Shown: positions 4,453-7,296 of the stretch, piece after piece | Numbering within the stretch: the stretch's first letter is position 1 | How the letters are laid out: the number at the start of each line of letters is the position of its first letter | DNA from: Candidatus Omnitrophota bacterium | GTDB taxonomy: Bacteria; Omnitrophota; Gorgyraeia; JABMRG01; JAFGKX01 | Direction: 5' to 3' | Assembly: GCA_016928375.1 (NCBI GenBank) | Contig: JAFGKX010000064.1 | Span: 1 to 7,296 of the forward strand | DNA: 7,296 bases | The notes under the pieces: model-generated | Told to the model about the DNA's origin: nothing | The model's input: the letters and a program-made list of their open reading frames with translations, nothing else | Databases searched by the model: none | Translations under genes and position numbers: made by a program

Positions 4453-7296
4453 TTATTCTTCCTCAAACCATGATTTTATTATAACTTTTTTATCTTTAGT
4501 CGCCGATGCTTCCTTAAGCGACTGCAGTATAGCTTCTATCTCCGCTATTTTGTTCTTAACGACTTTCATATCTTCCGCGTCTTCTTCTGTTATGCCATTC
4601 AGTTTTTGGATCTTTAGCCCAAGTTCTTCTGCGCTCTTATTTGTAACTTCTACCAGGGAATCAACGACTGTCTTGCTAAGCTTATTAGCGGCAATCTTAG
4701 TCAACATAAGTTCAGTCATGGAAGTTTTTAAATCATCCACTTTATTCTGGACCCTTTTGGTGGCGCTATATAGTGTTTCCGCAGAAGACCTGGCGCCGAT
4801 TTCGCTTCTCACACCTTCTACTTCCTCCATGGTTTCTTTCGCTTTACTTCTCACCTTTTCAATCTTTCCGAAAAGCGTGTCTTGAGTAGATAGGTCACTT
4901 GCCTGCCCTATTTTACCAAATAAGGTATTTGCAGTGTCAGAATCCGTAACAGAACCTATTAGCTGTGCGTAACCGTCGATCCTGTTAATCCTGCCGAATA
5001 TAGTCTCGTCGGTTGTGGCGTCATCTTCCGAACCGAGAATACCGGTCAACGCTTCCAGTTCTTGATCAATTGTCTCTATGGTCAGATCTTGCAAATCTTC
5101 TATCGCCTCCTGCAGGGCCTCCGTAGAAACATCCGCTAAATATTCGGATATATGGTTGGACAAGAAATCAATCATTTGATATAAAGACGGGGTCCCTCCG
5201 TCGCTTGGCTGCCATGCCGCGTCGGTAAGCGAACCTATGACACCATTCATGTCGTTTATGCTGTTAATTAGGCTATCCAAATTAGTATCTATTATATCTA
5301 TTTTTTCGCCTAAGACCGATATGTCAGTCCAATTTATGCCCGCGGCTGCCATAACCGAAAGATCTGTCCAATTGATACCCGCAATTGTCTGCCCTCCTAT
5401 ATCGACCCAGTTTATGCCTATGCCTGTCATATATGCCAAATCGGACCAGTTAATGCCCCGTTCCGTCATAATAGCAAGATCGCTCCAATTTACGCCTATT
5501 GCTGAAAGAATATTTATATCCTGCCAATTTATCCCTGTTTCGGAGAGTACAGCTATGTCTTGCCAATTGACGCCTTGCTCTGTCAGCACGCCGAGATCCG
5601 ACCAATTAATGCCTACGGAACTCAAAACCGATATCTCAGACCAGTTTATCCCCATTTCTGAAAGAACGCCTATATCGGACCAGTTAATGCCGGCCTGTGT
5701 ATATATTGCCATGTCGGTCCAATTTATTCCGGCTTGGCTAAGAATGCTTATATCGCTAAAATTTATACCTGCTTGCGAGAGCACCGTAAGAGCGCCCCAA
5801 TTTATACCGGCATCAGCCAAATTAGCCACATCCAACCAGTTAACGCCCCTTTCGGTAAGAACTGTCATATCATCCCAGTTTATTCCGGCTTTTGTGAAAA
5901 CTGCTATGTCATCGAAGTTTATGCCGGACTGCGTGAGAACCGTTAAATCGTTCCAATTTATCCCTGCTTTTGACAAAACCGCTATGTCATCGAAATTTAT
6001 GCCTATTTGTGTAAGAACCGTCAGGTCGCCCCAGTTTACACCGGCTGCGGTAAAATTAGCTACGTCAGTCCAGTTTATTCCGCGCTCTGTCAGGACCGTT
6101 AAATCGCTCCAATTAATACCGCGCTCGGTCAAAACAGCCAAATCATCATAATTGATTCCTGCATTAGAAAGAACTGTAATATCACTCCAGTTTACGCCAG
6201 TGGCGCTAAGTATTGCTATATCAGCCCAGTTTATTCCCTTTTCCGTCATTATGGTTATGTCATCAAAGTTTATTCCTGCCGTACTTAACAACGAAAGGTC
6301 TAGCCAATTAATACCTGCTTGCGTCAGAACTCCTATATCCGCAAAGTTTATGCCAGCGGTAGTAATTATTTCAATGTCAGCCCAGTTTATTCCGCGCTCT
6401 GTAAGGACCGTTAAATCGTCAAAATTAATGCCGGCTTCTGTGAGTATTTCTATATCGGACCAGTTTATGCCTTTCTCCGTTAGTACAGTTATATCAGACC
6501 AATTTATACCCCTGGCAGCAAGAACAGCTATATCCGCATAGTTTACGCCGGCATTTGTAAGTACGGTTACGTCAGCCCAGTTAATCCCTTGCTGAGACAA
6601 TACTTGAATGTCATACCAGTTAATACCGGTTTTAGACAAGATTGTAAAATCATCAAAATTAATGCCGGCCATAGTAAGAGTTACCATGTCAGCCCAGTTT
6701 ATTCCGCGCTCTGTAAGTACCTCTATGTCCGCGTAGTTTATTCCGGCCTGGGTAAATACTGCTATGTCATCGAAGTTTATGCCTGCTTGGGATAGTATTG
6801 TTATGTCTGACCAGTTTATTCCGGCCTGGGTAAGTACTGTTATGTCATCGAAGTTTATGCCGGACTGGGATAGTATTGTTATGTCAGACCAGTTAACACC
6901 TGCTGTTGTAAGAATACCGATGTCTTGCCAGTTTATTCCACGCTCTGCGAGAACTGCAATATCAGCATAATTTATGCCGGTTTCCGTAAGAACTTTTATA
7001 TCATCAAAATTAATTCCCACCTTGGTAAGAGTTGATAGATCCATCCAGTTTATCCCTACATCACTTAAAATCTGTATATCGCTCCAATTGATTCCCTTTT
7101 CAGTGAACACGGCAATGTCATCGAAGTTTATGCCGGACTGGGATAGTATTGTTATATCAGACCAGTTTATTCCTGCCTGTGTAAGCGTGGTTACGTCAGC
7201 CCAGTTTATTCCTGCCTGTGTAAGGACGGTTATGTCATCGAAGTTTATGCCGGACTCGGATAGTATTGTTATGTCAGACCAGTTTATTCCTGCCTG
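4453..7296 (-). CDS. Very large 13-residue-repeat protein with helical C-terminal tail (5' end outside window)
   Basis: I do not recognise the family. The frame is open from the right edge to TAA at 4453-4455, giving 947 visible residues with the N-terminus missing. After two residues (QA) come 51 perfect-length 13-residue units, then a 282-residue tail. In the units Gly1 and Asn3 are invariant, residue 2 is Ile (44) or Val (7), residue 4 is always aromatic (35 Trp, 12 Phe, 4 Tyr), and residue 6 is Asp in 49 of 51. I saw no Cys or Pro in the array. The tail is rich in Glu, Lys, Leu, Ile and Asp. It holds one Pro-containing loop (WQPSDGGTP, about residues 37-45 of the tail), a few TLFGKI-type motifs, and a charged helical or coiled-coil end finishing KSWFEEE. 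No membrane segment is visible; a signal peptide would lie outside the window. The frame is acidic and strongly repetitive, suggesting a structural or surface protein, but location and role are not shown. A CBS gene follows 19 bases downstream. Confidence 0.9.
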   Translation of the reverse strand, partial: QAGINWSDITILSESGINFDDITVLTQAGINWADVTTLTQAGINWSDITILSQSGINFDDIAVFTEKGINWSDIQILSDVGINWMDLSTLTKVGINFDDIKVLTETGINYADIAVLAERGINWQDIGILTTAGVNWSDITILSQSGINFDDITVLTQAGINWSDITILSQAGINFDDIAVFTQAGINYADIEVLTERGINWADMVTLTMAGINFDDFTILSKTGINWYDIQVLSQQGINWADVTVLTNAGVNYADIAVLAARGINWSDITVLTEKGINWSDIEILTEAGINFDDLTVLTERGINWADIEIITTAGINFADIGVLTQAGINWLDLSLLSTAGINFDDITIMTEKGINWADIAILSATGVNWSDITVLSNAGINYDDLAVLTERGINWSDLTVLTERGINWTDVANFTAAGVNWGDLTVLTQIGINFDDIAVLSKAGINWNDLTVLTQSGINFDDIAVFTKAGINWDDMTVLTERGVNWLDVANLADAGINWGALTVLSQAGINFSDISILSQAGINWTDMAIYTQAGINWSDIGVLSEMGINWSEISVLSSVGINWSDLGVLTEQGVNWQDIAVLSETGINWQDINILSAIGVNWSDLAIMTERGINWSDLAYMTGIGINWVDIGGQTIAGINWTDLSVMAAAGINWTDISVLGEKIDIIDTNLDSLINSINDMNGVIGSLTDAAWQPSDGGTPSLYQMIDFLSNHISEYLADVSTEALQEAIEDLQDLTIETIDQELEALTGILGSEDDATTDETIFGRINRIDGYAQLIGSVTDSDTANTLFGKIGQASDLSTQDTLFGKIEKVRSKAKETMEEVEGVRSEIGARSSAETLYSATKRVQNKVDDLKTSMTELMLTKIAANKLSKTVVDSLVEVTNKSAEELGLKIQKLNGITEEDAEDMKVVKNKIAEIEAILQSLKEASATKDKKVIIKSWFEEE
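4861..5010 (-). repeat. Three TLFGKI-type motifs in the tail of the repeat protein
   Basis: DETIFGRI (4987-5010), NTLFGKI (4909-4929) and DTLFGKI (4861-4881) are clear relatives. A degenerate fourth, ETLYSATKRV, lies about 34 residues further on. The spacings of the clear three are 26 and 16 residues, so they are not a strict tandem. Acidic or Thr-rich loops precede them (DDATTDE, SDTAN, DLSTQD). They look like short helix-start modules between coiled segments; no function can be assigned. Confidence 0.7.
5731..6120 (-). repeat. Higher-order repeat: units 31-34 and 37-40 are copies 234 bases apart
   Basis: Units 31-34 (5965-6120) and 37-40 (5731-5886) share the same order of variants: a unit ending TVLTER, then one with the rare DVAN core, then NWG-x-LTVL, then a GINF unit ending LS-x-A. 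The offset is six units (234 bases). The DVAN core occurs nowhere else in the array, so a block duplication is the simple explanation. The DNA copies have diverged, so it is not very recent. Confidence 0.6.
6763..7284 (-). repeat. Recently homogenised two-unit blocks near the right edge
   Basis: A 54-base segment at 6841-6894 (units 11-12) recurs at 7231-7284 with one mismatch, at 7114-7167 with two, and at 6763-6816 with four, counted by hand. The copies are 10, 7 and 2 units from it, always whole units. Elsewhere in the array neighbouring units differ much more at the DNA level, so this end shows recent duplication or gene conversion. Confidence 0.75.

Larger units (their letters stand above)
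5302..7290 (-). repeat. 51 tandem 39-base units encoding a 13-residue capped-helix motif
   Basis: Every unit is exactly 39 bases with no indel across 1989 bases, and the array continues past the right edge. The consensus is G-I-N-[W/F/Y]-x-D-[I/L]-x-[V/I]-L-[T/S]-x-x. Asn3 followed by Asp6 is a textbook helix N-capping box (N-x-x-D). Gly1 followed by Ile2 is the Schellman-type C-cap (C' Gly, then a hydrophobic residue). Hydrophobics at 4, 7 and 10 would line one helix face. I therefore infer one helix of about ten residues per unit, joined by a G-I-N turn. Units 41-51, nearest the tail, all carry Trp at position 4. Units 1-40 mix Trp, Phe and Tyr, with Phe usually as FDD. Units 39 (Ala) and 43 (Glu) lack Asp6, and unit 49 has Gly-Gln at positions 9-10, so the array weakens toward the tail. 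Confidence 0.95.

Noticed and set aside
5237..6541. Long plus-strand open frames opposite the repeat array, themselves 13-residue periodic
   Set aside because: They are the antisense of a 39-base repeat. Since 39 is a multiple of three, a stop-free antisense frame in one unit stays stop-free in all. There is no ribosome binding site and no recognisable protein, and conservation follows the minus-strand motif.
7108..7110. GTG as the start codon of the repeat protein
   Set aside because: It is the Val of an ordinary unit (unit 5), has no ribosome binding site, and the frame continues upstream with perfect repeats.
5302..7290. CRISPR array or non-coding satellite, given the regular 39-base period
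   Set aside because: There are no unique spacers; units are contiguous, vary mainly at third positions and keep one open frame with invariant residues.
5302..7290. RTX, pentapeptide, LRR or ankyrin repeats
   Set aside because: The period of 13 and the G-I-N-aromatic-x-D pattern do not match the 9-residue GGxGxDxxx, A(D/N)Lxx, LxxLxLxxN or 33-residue patterns of those families.

Overview
The window looks like chromosomal DNA from a moderately AT-rich bacterium, probably uncultivated and with a Gram-negative-type envelope. It encodes a signal-peptide-bearing zinc peptidase and a membrane pyrophosphatase, and three of the genes have strong AGGAG-type ribosome binding sites. The mix of a tandem M16 peptidase, an HppA pyrophosphatase, small CBS-pair proteins and a very large repetitive protein would suit candidate phyla such as Omnitrophota. 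That placement is only an impression and nothing in the sequence proves it.

Layout. Positions 1-422 (minus) hold the N-terminal part of a membrane-bound ion-pumping pyrophosphatase (hppA), cut by the left edge. Positions 685-1071 (minus) encode a two-CBS-domain protein upstream of hppA, separated from it by 262 bases with an AT-rich hairpin near the CBS stop codon. After a 232-base divergent intergenic region, positions 1304-3940 (plus) encode an exported double-unit M16 zinc peptidase. Its best promoter sits so close to the ATG that the mRNA may be leaderless. Convergent to it, positions 4011-4433 (minus) encode a second two-CBS-domain protein. Nineteen bases upstream of that gene ends a very large minus-strand reading frame, 4453 to beyond 7296, whose start lies outside the window.

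The standout feature is that large frame. Its visible part has 947 residues: 51 consecutive 13-residue units of the form G-[IV]-N-[WFY]-x-D-[IL]-x-x-L-[TS]-x-x with no insertion or deletion, then a 282-residue mostly helical tail with a small TLFGKI-type motif family. The unit reads like one short capped helix plus a G-I-N turn, so I infer a tightly wound alpha solenoid. I do not recognise a described family. The array continues past the right edge, so the total length is unknown. The CBS gene directly downstream is very probably co-transcribed with it.

How the genes work together is not clear. The only well-supported operon is the repeat protein plus the 140-residue CBS protein. The two CBS proteins could sense adenine nucleotides, and one lies upstream of the pyrophosphatase, but a functional link is inference.
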